NCBI GenBank assembly: GCA_963721405.1 | Contig: CAVRJA010000014.1 | Span: 1,550,001-1,614,000 of the forward strand | Direction: 5' to 3' | From: JAFNAG01 sp963721405 | Lineage (GTDB): Bacteria; Acidobacteriota; UBA6911 | DNA: 64,000 bases | Shown: one piece after another, positions 1 through 8,649 of the stretch | Layout: every line of letters begins with the position of its first letter | How positions within the stretch are numbered: position 1 is the stretch's first letter | The notes under the pieces: generated by a model | What the model saw: the letters and a program-made list of their open reading frames with translations, nothing else | Database searches by the model: none | Told to the model about the DNA's origin: nothing | Position numbers and translations under genes: made by a program

Positions 1-227
1 TCACCTATGTGGTGGGGCAGGCATTGATTCAGAAGGCTCCCGATGGGATGAGCGCCGCAACGGCTCGGGCTCGTTATGAGGCGTTTCTGGCTGCCGCGCC
101 CCCGGCCGCCCGACTCGAGAAGGTGATGGCCTTGTCCACGTATCTGGAAAAAGTCCAGAAGCTGACTGCCATGGAGCTGGAGCGGCTCCTGGCACCCGAC
201 GGAACTGCTGAAGGCAGAAGCATTTGA
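1..227 (+). CDS. C-terminal end of an unidentified protein (5' partial)
   Basis: An open frame enters from the left edge (third frame) and stops at 225-227. The visible 75 residues are alanine- and leucine-rich and look helical; a stretch near the end contains LEKVQKLTAMELERLLAP. No catalytic or metal-binding motif is visible and I do not recognise the family. A GTG at position 9 could serve as a start, but the frame stays open upstream of it, so this is more likely the tail of a longer gene. The sigma factor gene begins 91 bases downstream on the same strand; co-transcription is possible but nothing shows it. Confidence 0.45.
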   Translation, partial: TYVVGQALIQKAPDGMSAATARARYEAFLAAAPPAARLEKVMALSTYLEKVQKLTAMELERLLAPDGTAEGRSI

Positions 228-318
228 AGATTTTGGAAACTTTTTGGCGCCCGATATTGTCTATTATAGCAGGCACATCTTGCGCTGAGGGTAGCAACCA
301 TATTGTGCGGATGGTTCC

Positions 319-945
319 ATGAGCACGGGCTTTCCGGAAGAACTGGCTCTCGGCAGCTATGAAAAGGAAAGTGTCGCCCTGGATCGGGAAAAGGGGGACG
401 CTGCGGGAGTTGAATCGTTTGATGCGATTTTCGAGCGCTACAAGTCGTTGGTTTTCAACCTGACGATGCGCATCCTGGGCGACCGGGAAGAAGCCATGGA
501 CGTCTCGCAGGAGGTGTTCTTTGCGGTTTATCGCAAAATCCACCGCTTTCGGGGCGAGTCGTCGCTCAAGACCTGGATTTATCGCATAGCTATCAACCGT
601 GCCTCGAACCGTTGCCGTTGGTGGAACCGGCTCCGCCGCCGCGGGACCATATCGTTGGACGAACACTTAAGCAAGGACGACAGCCGTACCTTCTCGGAAT
701 CGCTGGAGTCGGCCGCGAGCACGCCGGAAGAAGCGTTTCTGATTGAGGAAAAGCGCCTGGAAATCGAGCGCACCTTGCGGCGTCTGCCCATTCAGCAGCG
801 GGTCGTGGTGGTCATGAGGGATGTGGAAGGAATGTCTTACGAGGAGATTGCCGAGTTGCTGCACGTCTCGCTCGGGACGGTGAAATCGCGCATCGCGCGC
901 GGACGGGAAGAGCTGAAGCGTCGCCTCAACGGCAGCCTGGGTTGA
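319..945 (+). CDS. ECF-type RNA polymerase sigma factor (sigma-70 family)
   Basis: The 208-residue protein has the two-domain layout of an extracytoplasmic-function sigma factor, which directs RNA polymerase to a specific promoter set. Region 2 spans roughly residues 35-105, with the FDAIFERYKSLVFNL start and the DVSQEVFFAVYRKI helix that binds the -10 element. Region 4 spans about 150-205, with the helix-turn-helix MSYEEIAELLHVSLGTVKSR. The first 30 residues are an acidic extension outside the core. The next gene, 19 bases downstream, encodes a zinc-finger anti-sigma factor, the classical partner arrangement. A weak ECF-like GGAAAC at 235-240 with TCTA at 260-263 lies upstream, but the 19-base spacer is long, so autoregulation is only a guess. 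Start is ATG 319; the target regulon cannot be read from the window. Confidence 0.93.
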   Translation: MSTGFPEELALGSYEKESVALDREKGDAAGVESFDAIFERYKSLVFNLTMRILGDREEAMDVSQEVFFAVYRKIHRFRGESSLKTWIYRIAINRASNRCRWWNRLRRRGTISLDEHLSKDDSRTFSESLESAASTPEEAFLIEEKRLEIERTLRRLPIQQRVVVVMRDVEGMSYEEIAELLHVSLGTVKSRIARGREELKRRLNGSLG

Positions 946-964
946 GGAAGCCGGAGGTTGATTT

Positions 965-1744
965 ATGAGATGTGAAACGGTGCGTGGACACCTGTCGTGC
1001 TTTGTCGACGGGATGCTGGAGAGGGATGTCGCTTCGGGTGTCTCTCTGCACCTGCAAGCCTGCACGGACTGCGACCTCGAATTCACCCGTTTGAAAAGGC
1101 TGCAGCAGGCACTTAGGAATTTTCATCCGGTCGAGGCGCCTGATTACCTGCGCAGCCTGGTCGACATGAAGATTGAAAATGCTCGCCGGCATTCCTGGCG
1201 CAGGGATTTGCGTCATGCGTGGGAGTATCGTTTGTCGAAGATCCGGTCCACGGAAGGAATCTGGTACCTGACACGGCTCGTGGGCGCCATGGCTACGTTC
1301 GTGCTCTTCATTGCGATCAGCTCCTCGATGAACCCGATCCTGGGCTTCAATGTGTCCTTGTCCGATCGCGGAAGCCTGTCCCAGGCTCTGCGCTCCCTGC
1401 AACTGGGCATCGGTGTTCAGAGGAATCTCGGCATGACGCCGATGGACACGCCGAAGAAGACCATCCGCTCGAGTGATCCCAAGATCAACGACCAGTATCT
1501 CGCCAACCTGGGGGAGAATGCTGCCCGCAGGGCCCAGGACGATACGGTCTCTGTCGTCGCGGTCGTGGACCGCAGCGGCACGGCGAAGGTCGAGAACATC
1601 CTCGACTACCCGGAGGACGATTCGCTGCTCAGCGAATTCACGGACATGATCATGTCGGCCGGCTGGAGGCCCGCAAGTCAGAACGGCAAAGCCGTGGACC
1701 AGCGGCTCGTGCTTTCATTCAGCAGGGTAAACGTCTACAACTAG
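965..1744 (+). CDS. Membrane anti-sigma factor with zf-HC2 zinc finger and TonB-C-like periplasmic domain
   Basis: The N-terminal 40 residues match a zf-HC2 anti-sigma domain, including the H-x3-C-x2-C motif (HLQACTDC, residues about 29-36), and should hold the upstream sigma factor at the membrane. One transmembrane helix lies near residues 97-120 (LVGAMATFVLFIAI). After a linker, the last 65 residues (VSVVAVVDRSGTAKVENIL ... GWRPASQNGKAV) resemble the C-terminal domain of TonB-like proteins, with the beta strand, helix, then WRP order. A periplasmic TonB-C-like domain on an anti-sigma factor suggests sensing of an envelope protein or peptide, which is inference. The gene follows the sigma factor by 19 bases and is almost certainly co-transcribed with it. 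Confidence 0.85.
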   Translation: MRCETVRGHLSCFVDGMLERDVASGVSLHLQACTDCDLEFTRLKRLQQALRNFHPVEAPDYLRSLVDMKIENARRHSWRRDLRHAWEYRLSKIRSTEGIWYLTRLVGAMATFVLFIAISSSMNPILGFNVSLSDRGSLSQALRSLQLGIGVQRNLGMTPMDTPKKTIRSSDPKINDQYLANLGENAARRAQDDTVSVVAVVDRSGTAKVENILDYPEDDSLLSEFTDMIMSAGWRPASQNGKAVDQRLVLSFSRVNVYN

Positions 1745-1855
1745 CCCCGAAAGACGAAGGTTTTCTTGCGCCGGGATGCAGAGTCGACCGCCAGCTGCGT
1801 GTCGCCTGCCACTGGCGTACAGGGTACCTTCCTGTGAGGACTGCCTCCCGGATCC

Positions 1856-2191
1856 CTACCTCGCACGGTACCGGCGCACGTCGGCGAACACATCGATCAC
1901 GCGCACCCGGGTCAGGAATGTGGCGGAGTGTTCTACGTCGGCGGGGATGTGATACGAGTCCCCAGGCAGATACCTCCGTGTCAGACCTTCGATCGTCAAC
2001 TCCATCTCCCCTTCGACGACGATACCCCACTGCTCGCCGTGACGGTGTGGCGCCACTCTACCGATAGGTTCGATGTCCATGAAAATGATCTGATGATTCG
2101 GGGCCTGGGAAATCCAGCCTCGGACGCCTGGAAACGGGATGTCCGCCTCAGGAAGGTAGGTGATAAATTCAGGGAATGCAGCTGTGGTCAT
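1856..2191 (-). CDS. Small single-domain cupin protein
   Basis: A 111-residue protein with one conserved beta-barrel cupin fold. The first cupin motif is visible as HRHGEQWGIVVEGEMELTIEG and the second as YLPGDSYHIPADVEHSA, supplying metal-ligand histidines and a glutamate-like position. Such stand-alone cupins act as metal-dependent enzymes, isomerases or ligand sensors, and the sequence does not say which. The ATG at 2191 is preceded by GAGGAG eight bases upstream, a good ribosome-binding site. It lies on the opposite strand from both neighbours and appears monocistronic. Confidence 0.82.
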   Translation of the reverse strand: MTTAAFPEFITYLPEADIPFPGVRGWISQAPNHQIIFMDIEPIGRVAPHRHGEQWGIVVEGEMELTIEGLTRRYLPGDSYHIPADVEHSATFLTRVRVIDVFADVRRYRAR

Positions 2192-2263
2192 CGGTTCATC
2201 TCCTCACAATCCGGTGCGCGGAGTTTTGGCCCGGGAAGCCCCTTCGTGCCGGTCTGAGCTTCC

Positions 2264-2293
2264 GCGGTGCGCCGCAGTGCGGTGCGCCGCAGT
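2264..2293. repeat. Exact tandem duplication of a 15-bp unit
   Basis: GCGGTGCGCCGCAGT occurs twice in direct succession in the gap between the divergently oriented cupin gene and the gene at 2461. The unit is itself GC-rich with partial dyad symmetry. No function can be assigned; it may be replication slippage. Confidence 0.7.
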
Positions 2294-2460
2294 GAGGAGG
2301 ATATCAGCGGTTCGAAGGCGATGCACGCCGATTTCGATGCATCACGACTTATCTCGTCCCGTAAAGCCCATGCTGCCTGATTCGCAATTCACTTTTTCGT
2401 TGCTCCTCGCGGCGGGGCGGGATCAGAATGCCACCCTACCACCAGTCTGGGAGGGTGACG

Positions 2461-3342
2461 ATGTTTTACGAGATTGAAGTGCCCGGCAAACAACCGGGAA
2501 GCAGGTCCTGGGTGGCGGCACTTGTCGTGCTGAATCCATCTGAGTCGCGTCGATTGCTTGCCAAAGCTACGGTTGCCCTGCCGGAAGTGCAGCATGCCTG
2601 GAAGCACGGGACGATCATCATCGGGCGGGGCGTCACCAACGCCTACGTTACGGAAGAACTCCTGGGAATCCGGATTGAGCCGAAGGCGGGCCTGACCTTC
2701 GGCATGGTGTGCGGGGGCATTACCACCGGAAATTCCGGGCTGCCGGCCTGCTCACACCACGTCTTCCGCAAGGGCAAGGTCGTTGAGGGCGCCGATTCCA
2801 AGGTCGAGATCCTCAGCTTCGGGCCTGACGATGTCTTCATCAAAGGAGCCAACGCGATTGATCCGGAGGGAAACGCAGGCATCCTGACTTCCTCGCTCAC
2901 GGGCGGCACAATCGGAATGGCCTGGCCTGTCGTGACCCCGCGGGGCTCACACCTGATTCTGCCCGTGGGACTGGAAAAACTCATCCCGTCAGTCATGAAT
3001 GCCGCGAGGCACTCGGGGGTGTACTACTTCAAATACAGCATGGGGCTGCCTGCGCGCCTTACGCCGGTTGTGCTTGGTGAAGTTCTCACTGAAATTCAGG
3101 CTCTGGCCGTTCTGGCGGGCGTGAAGGCGACTCATCTGAGCTCGGGCGGTGTCGGTGGCTCCGAGGGCGCCGTGGTGCTGGCCGTCGAAGGCGAGGAACC
3201 CGCAGTGGCAAAGGCGTTCGAGCTCGTCAAGTCAATCAAAGGCGAACCTCCGGTGACCGTGCCCGACACCCTGGTCGTAGAAAAAGCGGCCGATTTTGGC
3301 TACGATCCGCACACGCAGTTAGCCAGGCTGGGGGGCAAATAG
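2461..3342 (+). CDS. Uncharacterised conserved-looking 293-residue protein
   Basis: I do not recognise this family. The protein is soluble, with no signal peptide or membrane helix, and is rich in glycine-containing turns such as GMVCGGITTGNSGLPAC, SLTGGTIGMAW and HLSSGGVGGSEGAVV. These suggest nucleotide, cofactor or phosphate loops in an alpha/beta fold. A short CSHH segment in the first half could bind metal. Codon use and base composition match neighbouring genes, so it is very likely a real gene. The start at ATG 2461 is preferred over the in-frame ATG at 2428 because GGGAGG lies eight bases before it. It is flanked by a divergent cupin and a convergent aminotransferase and seems to stand alone. 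Confidence 0.72.
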   Translation: MFYEIEVPGKQPGSRSWVAALVVLNPSESRRLLAKATVALPEVQHAWKHGTIIIGRGVTNAYVTEELLGIRIEPKAGLTFGMVCGGITTGNSGLPACSHHVFRKGKVVEGADSKVEILSFGPDDVFIKGANAIDPEGNAGILTSSLTGGTIGMAWPVVTPRGSHLILPVGLEKLIPSVMNAARHSGVYYFKYSMGLPARLTPVVLGEVLTEIQALAVLAGVKATHLSSGGVGGSEGAVVLAVEGEEPAVAKAFELVKSIKGEPPVTVPDTLVVEKAADFGYDPHTQLARLGGK

Positions 3343-3516
3343 ACACGACCGGTTTGGGTGCTCACACAGGAGAATTAGATCGGCATCAGAAATGAACGAT
3401 CGGGGACAAACCGCACCTGCGGAGTAGGTGGCAGCGCATGTCGTAGAACCCCCGCACGTTCGTAACCTCTGAAGTCTTTAAGGGTCTTCGTGGCTCGCTT
3501 TTTGTTGTGCAGACTC

Positions 3517-4773
3517 TCACTGCCTCCTGCAGCGCACCATTTCGGTCAGACGGGCGGTGCCTTTCATCACAACCGGCATCGGCGCGCCGTAGCTGAACCT
3601 GACGAAGGATGTGAGCCTTGGCGGATCGCTGCGCAATTTTGCCGGGTTGACGTCGAAAAACTCCCCCGGCACCGTGATGACCTTTTCTTTCAGAGCCTCG
3701 CGGAAGAACTGGAACCCGTCGTTCAGCGGCGGGGGCAAGGTTTCCACCGATCCCCAACAGTAAAAGGTGCCTTCCGGATCACGCGGGAAGATGAGGCCCA
3801 TGTCCTTCAGCCGCTTCACCATCATGTCCCGCTTGGGTCTGAAGGCGTCGCGCATCGCCTGGGTTTCCTGCGCGGCATGCGCGGGCTCGACGAGAGGCAG
3901 CGCCGCGCGCTGAAGCCAGCGCGGAGCGCCGCCGTCAAGCGCGCTCCCGGCGCGCGTCAATGTCTCTATCCAGTCCGGCGGGCCGATCGTCCAGCCGACA
4001 CGCCACCCGGGATAGCGGTAGCTCTTGGTCAGGCCGTCAATCACGATGATAGGATCGCGGTTCACGTCCTCGACAAAGGCGGCCGCACTGACGGGGGCGG
4101 GGCCGTTCCAGACGAAATGGGAATAGAACTCGTCCATCACCAGGGCGGTTCGATGTTTCCTTGCCAGCGCGACCCACGAGCGCAATTCGCCGTCGCGCAC
4201 CACACGGCCGGTCGGATTGCACGGGTTCGAGACAAGAAGCGCGTCGAGCCTTTGCCCCGTGACTTCTTTCTCGAGCCGTTCCGGAGCAAGGGCGAATCCG
4301 TCTTCGCGCGGCAATGCAATATGGATCGGGGTTATTCTGGGAATGCCCCCCAGCAGGTCCTCATATGCAGTGTAATCAGGAGTGAAATAGCCGATCCTGA
4401 TCTCCCCGAGGGCCCAGACAGCGCGTGTGAGCGCCAGGCGACCGCCTGCGGTGATGGCGACATTTTCGGCGGTGTACTGTGTTTTTTTCCCGCGGCGGTA
4501 CCAGTGGTTATAGAGGGTCGCGACCGCCTGCCGCAGTTCGGACAGGCCCGCGACCGGGCCGTAGGCATGGTCGTCCGGGAGAATGCCGATCCGGCTGACC
4601 CGCTCCGGGGCTCCCGGCAGGGGGCCGACTTCGGGCATCCCCTGGCCGAGATTGCACCAGTCCGGATGCTCGCTGTCGTAACCCAGCTTTGCAGCTTCGG
4701 CCACGACATAAATCACACCCATGTACGGGACGTCGCGCAGCGGACTCGGTTTCTTCTTCATAGCCCGAATCAT
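3517..4773 (-). CDS. PLP-dependent class I/II aminotransferase
   Basis: The 418-residue protein has the fold-type I aminotransferase layout. The N-terminal NLGQGMPEVGPLPGAPERV segment is followed by the helix start AYGPVAGLSELRQAV, the SNPCNPTGRVV motif, the MDEFYSHF strand with the pyridine-ring aspartate, and the cofactor-binding lysine in DGLTKSYRYPGWRVGW. The reaction is transfer of an amino group from an amino acid to a keto acid in the cytoplasm. Substrate specificity cannot be read; the sequence resembles the broad aspartate/alanine/aromatic group. Two ATG codons, 4773 and 4761, are possible starts. The gene follows the tricorn protease on the same strand after a strong hairpin, so it probably has its own promoter. 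Confidence 0.88.
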   Translation of the reverse strand: MIRAMKKKPSPLRDVPYMGVIYVVAEAAKLGYDSEHPDWCNLGQGMPEVGPLPGAPERVSRIGILPDDHAYGPVAGLSELRQAVATLYNHWYRRGKKTQYTAENVAITAGGRLALTRAVWALGEIRIGYFTPDYTAYEDLLGGIPRITPIHIALPREDGFALAPERLEKEVTGQRLDALLVSNPCNPTGRVVRDGELRSWVALARKHRTALVMDEFYSHFVWNGPAPVSAAAFVEDVNRDPIIVIDGLTKSYRYPGWRVGWTIGPPDWIETLTRAGSALDGGAPRWLQRAALPLVEPAHAAQETQAMRDAFRPKRDMMVKRLKDMGLIFPRDPEGTFYCWGSVETLPPPLNDGFQFFREALKEKVITVPGEFFDVNPAKLRSDPPRLTSFVRFSYGAPMPVVMKGTARLTEMVRCRRQ

Positions 4774-4819
4774 TCATAAACGAGTTGGCCGCGTGGCGGC
4801 CGCATGAAAAACTCCATTT

Positions 4820-4850
4820 CAGGGGGCGGACGGCGCCCGTCCGCCCCCTG
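4820..4850 (-). terminator. Perfect 14-bp GC-rich hairpin, probable terminator of the tricorn gene
   Basis: Two 14-base arms, 4820-4833 and 4837-4850, pair perfectly around a CGC loop ten bases after the tricorn stop codon. On the minus strand the stem is followed within about 15 bases by a short T-run (GTTTTTC), so it may be an imperfect intrinsic terminator or an mRNA 3'-end stabiliser. Confidence 0.6.
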
Positions 4851-4859
4851 ATGAAGGCA

Positions 4860-7800
4860 TCAATACTTCCTTGCTGAAGCGGCCAGTTCGGCTTTCAAGA
4901 CCTCGACTGCCTTCTCGATCTGCGCGTCACGGCCTTTGAGGAAGTCTTCCGGCGTGTTGTCGATGTAGACATCGGGTTGGACGCCGAAATTCTCCATATT
5001 CTCCCCCCTGGCGGTCCAGACGCCGGAGCCCGGCGTGCGAATGCTGGAGCCGTCCGCGAGGGTGAACGAACCGGTGCCGATCACTGCGCCCATTGTGGGC
5101 ACGCCTATGGTTTTGCCGAGCTTCAGGTCCTTGAAGCCCTGCGGGAACATCTCCGCGTCGGATGCGGATCGTTCGTTCTGCATCACGACCATCGGGCCGT
5201 AGAACGTCTCGAGCGGGCGCGGCACCTCGAGACCGGCGTCCCGTCCTCTGGTGTACTGGTACTTCTCGCCCGTGAGGATTGACAGGAGTTCCTGGTCGAT
5301 GCCGCCGCCGCCGTTGAATCGCTGATCGATGACGATCGCCTTCTTGGTGCGGTTCATGGCCAGATCAAGGGTGAACTGGCGCAGGGAAGCGGCGTCCATG
5401 GCGCGGATGTGCAGGTAGCCGATTTCGCCGTTGCTCAGCTTGTCGACCATGGTCCGGCGGTCTTCCACCCACCTGGCATACTGGGCATTGCTCAGGGCGC
5501 CGCTGTTCCACGGCTCGACCGTCACCTCCCATGCGCCATCCCTGGACGACTTGTCGTTGAGCAGAAAGTGGAACTTCCGTCCGGCAGCCAGAGTAAAGTA
5601 CTTCCAGTAGTTGTCGCCGGTTTTGAGTTCCTGGTCATTGACCGCGATGATGAAGTCTCCCTTCTTGAGCTTCATCCATTCGTGATCGACCGGCCCCGCC
5701 TTCCAGATATATCCGACACGATAATAGCCGGCCGGATCGGGTTCCAGCCCGAAGCCCGGATGGCGTGTTTGCGCCGGCGACGGTTCGGCGGACGAGGGAC
5801 CGCCGCTGACGCCCGTGTGCGAGGCATTCAGCTCGCCGATCATCATCATCATCACGTTTTGGAGCTCCTCCTGATCCACGAGATAGTCGAGGAGTGCCCC
5901 GTAGGTTGCCTTGGCGGCGTTCCAGTCTGCGCCGTGCATCTTCGGATCATAGAAGCGGTTCTTCATGACCCGCCAGCCCTCCTCGAACACCTCCTTGCGC
6001 AGTGCCTTGTGGTCGAGCTCCATGTTGATGGTGAAGTTCACCTGGCGGGCGCTCCCGCCGCTGCTGGCTGCCGCTGCCGGCGCCGCCGTCGCGGCGCCGC
6101 CGCGTCCGCCGCGTCCCGTTGCGGAAACTTCCGATGCTGCTGCCCCGCCTCCGCCGCCGACCGACGCGGAGTAAATGCCGCGGCCGGACCGGAAGTAGAG
6201 GGTGCGGCCGTCACGGGTAAATGCCATGCCGCCACCGCCGCCGCGTCCACCGCCGCCTGCGCCGCGTCCTCCGGCCGCCGAGGCGCTCGGGGCTGCCGGC
6301 GGTACGCGGGTCAGGCCGCTGCCGTCGGCCACGTTGACCGTGTAAATGCCGCTTGCCGATTCCCCGGCAGCGCCGCCCCTGGCGCCGCCACCGCTGGTAG
6401 AGGAGGTGAAGCCGATCACGCTCCCGACCGGCGAAGGAGTCAGCCCGCCGAAAGTGTCGCCCGGGACGTTCAGCCGCCGGGAACGCTTGGCCAGCCCGTC
6501 CCAATCGATCCTGACTTCAACGGCCGCCGGCTGTGCGCCGCCAGTGCCGGCACCGCCCGCGCGTCCTCCGCCCGCTCCGCGTCCGCCGCCGGCAGCCTGG
6601 GCAGCCAGTGCCTGGGCCTCGGTGTCGATGTCACGGTTCAGCGGGTCCCGGTCCTGGGCCCGCAACGGCAACACCATCAACTGCATCTGGGTCTGCGCCC
6701 TGCCACCGGTTGATGCCACGCCGCCTCCGGTGCCGGCCGACGTGGTGTAGGCGATGAACCTGCCGTCGGCGGTCCAGACCGCGCTACCTTCGCTGAAGGC
6801 GAGCGTGTCATCGATGATGTGGCGCTCCTCCCCGCCGGTCACGGGAGCAATGTAGACGTGGCTGCGCATCGTCGCATCCTGCTTTACGATCGTCACCCAC
6901 TTGCCGTCCGGCGAAAACGCCGGCGAACGAGGCGCCGCAATGGTGCTCGATGCGAGCACAGTCGTCTTGCCGTCGGCGACGTTGTAGTAGTACAGCTTCT
7001 TGTCGGTCGAACCGTATACCAGGGCCTGAGAGTCAGGCGACCACACGATCGGACCCTTGTCCGTGTCCAGATCCGTGATCTTCTTGAGATTTTTCCCCTC
7101 TTCATCCGTGAGGTAGATCTCCTGGCGGCCCAGCCGGTCGGAAATGAAGGCGATGAATTTGCCGTCAGGCGACCACTGGGGCGAGTCGTTGCGCGACGCG
7201 CCCTTGTCGTTGGCGATCTGGGTGATGTCGCCGCGATCGGTCGCGATCGTGAAGATCTGGTTCCGCGTGGAGATTACGGCGCGTCTGCCCGTGGGCGAAA
7301 GGTCGAAACTGTCGGCTTCGCTGTTGATGGCCACGACCTCGTAGTCATTCTCCTTCTCGTCGCTGACAATGTCGATCTTGACTTCGGAGGTCCTGCCCGA
7401 GGCGACGTCGAGTTTCCAGATGCCGAAGTTCTCCTCGTAGACAATGACCTTCCCGTCACTCGACATCGAGGGGGAGAACACGTTGCCGTCGGTGTGTTTG
7501 GTCACCTGGACGGGCTGCGTGCCGCCCTTCGCCGAGATCTTGTAGAGGTTGTTCAGGCTGTTCCTCACCTCGGTGCTGCCGGGCCTGATCGTCTTGTCGT
7601 TGGGCAGCGGGTCGGCGACGAAATAGATCTCGTCCTTCGGTCCCCACATCGGCCAGTAGCGATTGTAATTCTCACCGGCGAGGATCTGGCGATAAGTCTT
7701 GGCCGCCAGGTCGGCCACCCAGATGTCGGCCGCGTAGCTGCCCCGATAGTGCTTGCGCGTCCACGTGGCGGGATGCCGGTTGAAGAGAAACTGCCTGCCG

Positions 7801-8294
7801 TCTGCGGAGAAGCTGCCCCAGTACCCCCAATCCACAGGCAACGGCGATTCCTGCCCGCCGTCGACTGAGATCTGGTACAGGGTTGCGGTCCCAGGGAAAA
7901 CGCCGTCCCCGCGGGAGGCGCGGAACACGATATTCCGGGAGTCCGGCGTCCAGGCAACGACTTCATCGGCGCCGGTGTGGTAGGTCAGCCTGCGGGGCGT
8001 GCCGCCCGTCACGGCGACAACGAACACGTCGTTGTTACCATAGCGATTGGAAGAAAAAGCGATCCAGCGGCCGTCAGGTGAGAAACGGGGATTCACTTCA
8101 CGAGCCGTATTGATGGTAACCCGCTGCGGGCTCGAGCCGTCTTCATTCACGACCCAGATGTCGCCCAGGTAGCTGAAGGCAATCTTCCCGGCGTGGTAGT
8201 CCGGGGTCCGGGCCAACCGGACAGGTGCCGCACTCGCGGCGGTTGCAACGAGCAACAGCGCCAGCACGGCGCAGAATGATGCCTTTCGTATCAT
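4860..8294 (-). CDS. Tricorn-type serine protease: beta-propeller, PDZ and S41 core domains, exported
   Basis: About 1144 residues beginning with a signal peptide (MIRKASFCAVLALLLVATAA). Roughly residues 25-560 are WD40-like PD40 propeller repeats (NPRFSPDGRWIAFSSNRYG, SPQWSPDGKFIAFISDRLG and others) that in tricorn proteins feed peptides to the active site. Residues about 560-790 carry Gly/Arg/Ala-rich low-complexity inserts. The tricorn core follows: NASHTGV (catalytic Ser-His pair, about residue 820), a PDZ region (KKGDFIIAVNDQEL), GGGGIDQELL, and the nucleophile serine in NERSASDAEMF (about 1045). This enzyme degrades oligopeptides, here probably in the periplasm. ATG 8294 is preferred over GTG 8303 because GAGG lies at correct spacing for the former only. 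Confidence 0.92.
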   Translation of the reverse strand: MIRKASFCAVLALLLVATAASAAPVRLARTPDYHAGKIAFSYLGDIWVVNEDGSSPQRVTINTAREVNPRFSPDGRWIAFSSNRYGNNDVFVVAVTGGTPRRLTYHTGADEVVAWTPDSRNIVFRASRGDGVFPGTATLYQISVDGGQESPLPVDWGYWGSFSADGRQFLFNRHPATWTRKHYRGSYAADIWVADLAAKTYRQILAGENYNRYWPMWGPKDEIYFVADPLPNDKTIRPGSTEVRNSLNNLYKISAKGGTQPVQVTKHTDGNVFSPSMSSDGKVIVYEENFGIWKLDVASGRTSEVKIDIVSDEKENDYEVVAINSEADSFDLSPTGRRAVISTRNQIFTIATDRGDITQIANDKGASRNDSPQWSPDGKFIAFISDRLGRQEIYLTDEEGKNLKKITDLDTDKGPIVWSPDSQALVYGSTDKKLYYYNVADGKTTVLASSTIAAPRSPAFSPDGKWVTIVKQDATMRSHVYIAPVTGGEERHIIDDTLAFSEGSAVWTADGRFIAYTTSAGTGGGVASTGGRAQTQMQLMVLPLRAQDRDPLNRDIDTEAQALAAQAAGGGRGAGGGRAGGAGTGGAQPAAVEVRIDWDGLAKRSRRLNVPGDTFGGLTPSPVGSVIGFTSSTSGGGARGGAAGESASGIYTVNVADGSGLTRVPPAAPSASAAGGRGAGGGGRGGGGGMAFTRDGRTLYFRSGRGIYSASVGGGGGAAASEVSATGRGGRGGAATAAPAAAASSGGSARQVNFTINMELDHKALRKEVFEEGWRVMKNRFYDPKMHGADWNAAKATYGALLDYLVDQEELQNVMMMMIGELNASHTGVSGGPSSAEPSPAQTRHPGFGLEPDPAGYYRVGYIWKAGPVDHEWMKLKKGDFIIAVNDQELKTGDNYWKYFTLAAGRKFHFLLNDKSSRDGAWEVTVEPWNSGALSNAQYARWVEDRRTMVDKLSNGEIGYLHIRAMDAASLRQFTLDLAMNRTKKAIVIDQRFNGGGGIDQELLSILTGEKYQYTRGRDAGLEVPRPLETFYGPMVVMQNERSASDAEMFPQGFKDLKLGKTIGVPTMGAVIGTGSFTLADGSSIRTPGSGVWTARGENMENFGVQPDVYIDNTPEDFLKGRDAQIEKAVEVLKAELAASARKY

Positions 8295-8515
8295 CTTCGT
8301 CACCTCACTCGTGGGTAATCATGGTTTATGGGCGGGCCAAGAATATCACCGTCGATGGACTCAGTCACCACGAATTGCGGGATGGCGCCGGCTGACGCCG
8401 CGAGGTGTTATTGCATCCTAAAACCATGGCCTTTGGCCGTACGGCCCTGAAAGGCTCTGCCGGTCCGGCGTACCGTGCGCGCGGTGAAACTGAGTAAGTA
8501 CTAAGAATCGTCCGA

Positions 8516-8612
8516 GTCGGGATGGGTATCGGGGTCGCAATCGGTATCGGCATTCGAAAACACGAGAAGTCGGTGATCCTGCGAACTGACAGCGATCCCG
8601 ATCCCGACCCCG
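8516..8612. repeat. Inverted arrays of an ATCGGG-type hexamer around a short centre
   Basis: The 346-bp gap between the tricorn gene and the EAL gene contains about six degenerate copies of TATCGG/GGTCGC at 8516-8556. After about 35 bases come three to four copies in the opposite orientation (GATCCC, GACCCC) at 8592-8612. The two arms can pair, giving a hairpin-like element. Any reading frame through it yields only repetitive Pro-Ile or Asp-Pro peptide, so it is not coding. The rest of the gap shows nothing clear. Confidence 0.6.
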
Positions 8613-8649
8613 AAGGTAGCATCGTGCCCAGCATAATAGGCGTGGTCGA

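Noticed and set aside
3490..4779. 429-codon open frame opposite the aminotransferase
   Set aside because: The minus strand has all aminotransferase motifs; the plus frame has none.
8365..8634. 89-codon minus-strand frame in the gap after the tricorn gene
   Set aside because: Its product is mostly Pro-Ile/Ser-Gly repeats from the hexamer array; not a plausible protein.
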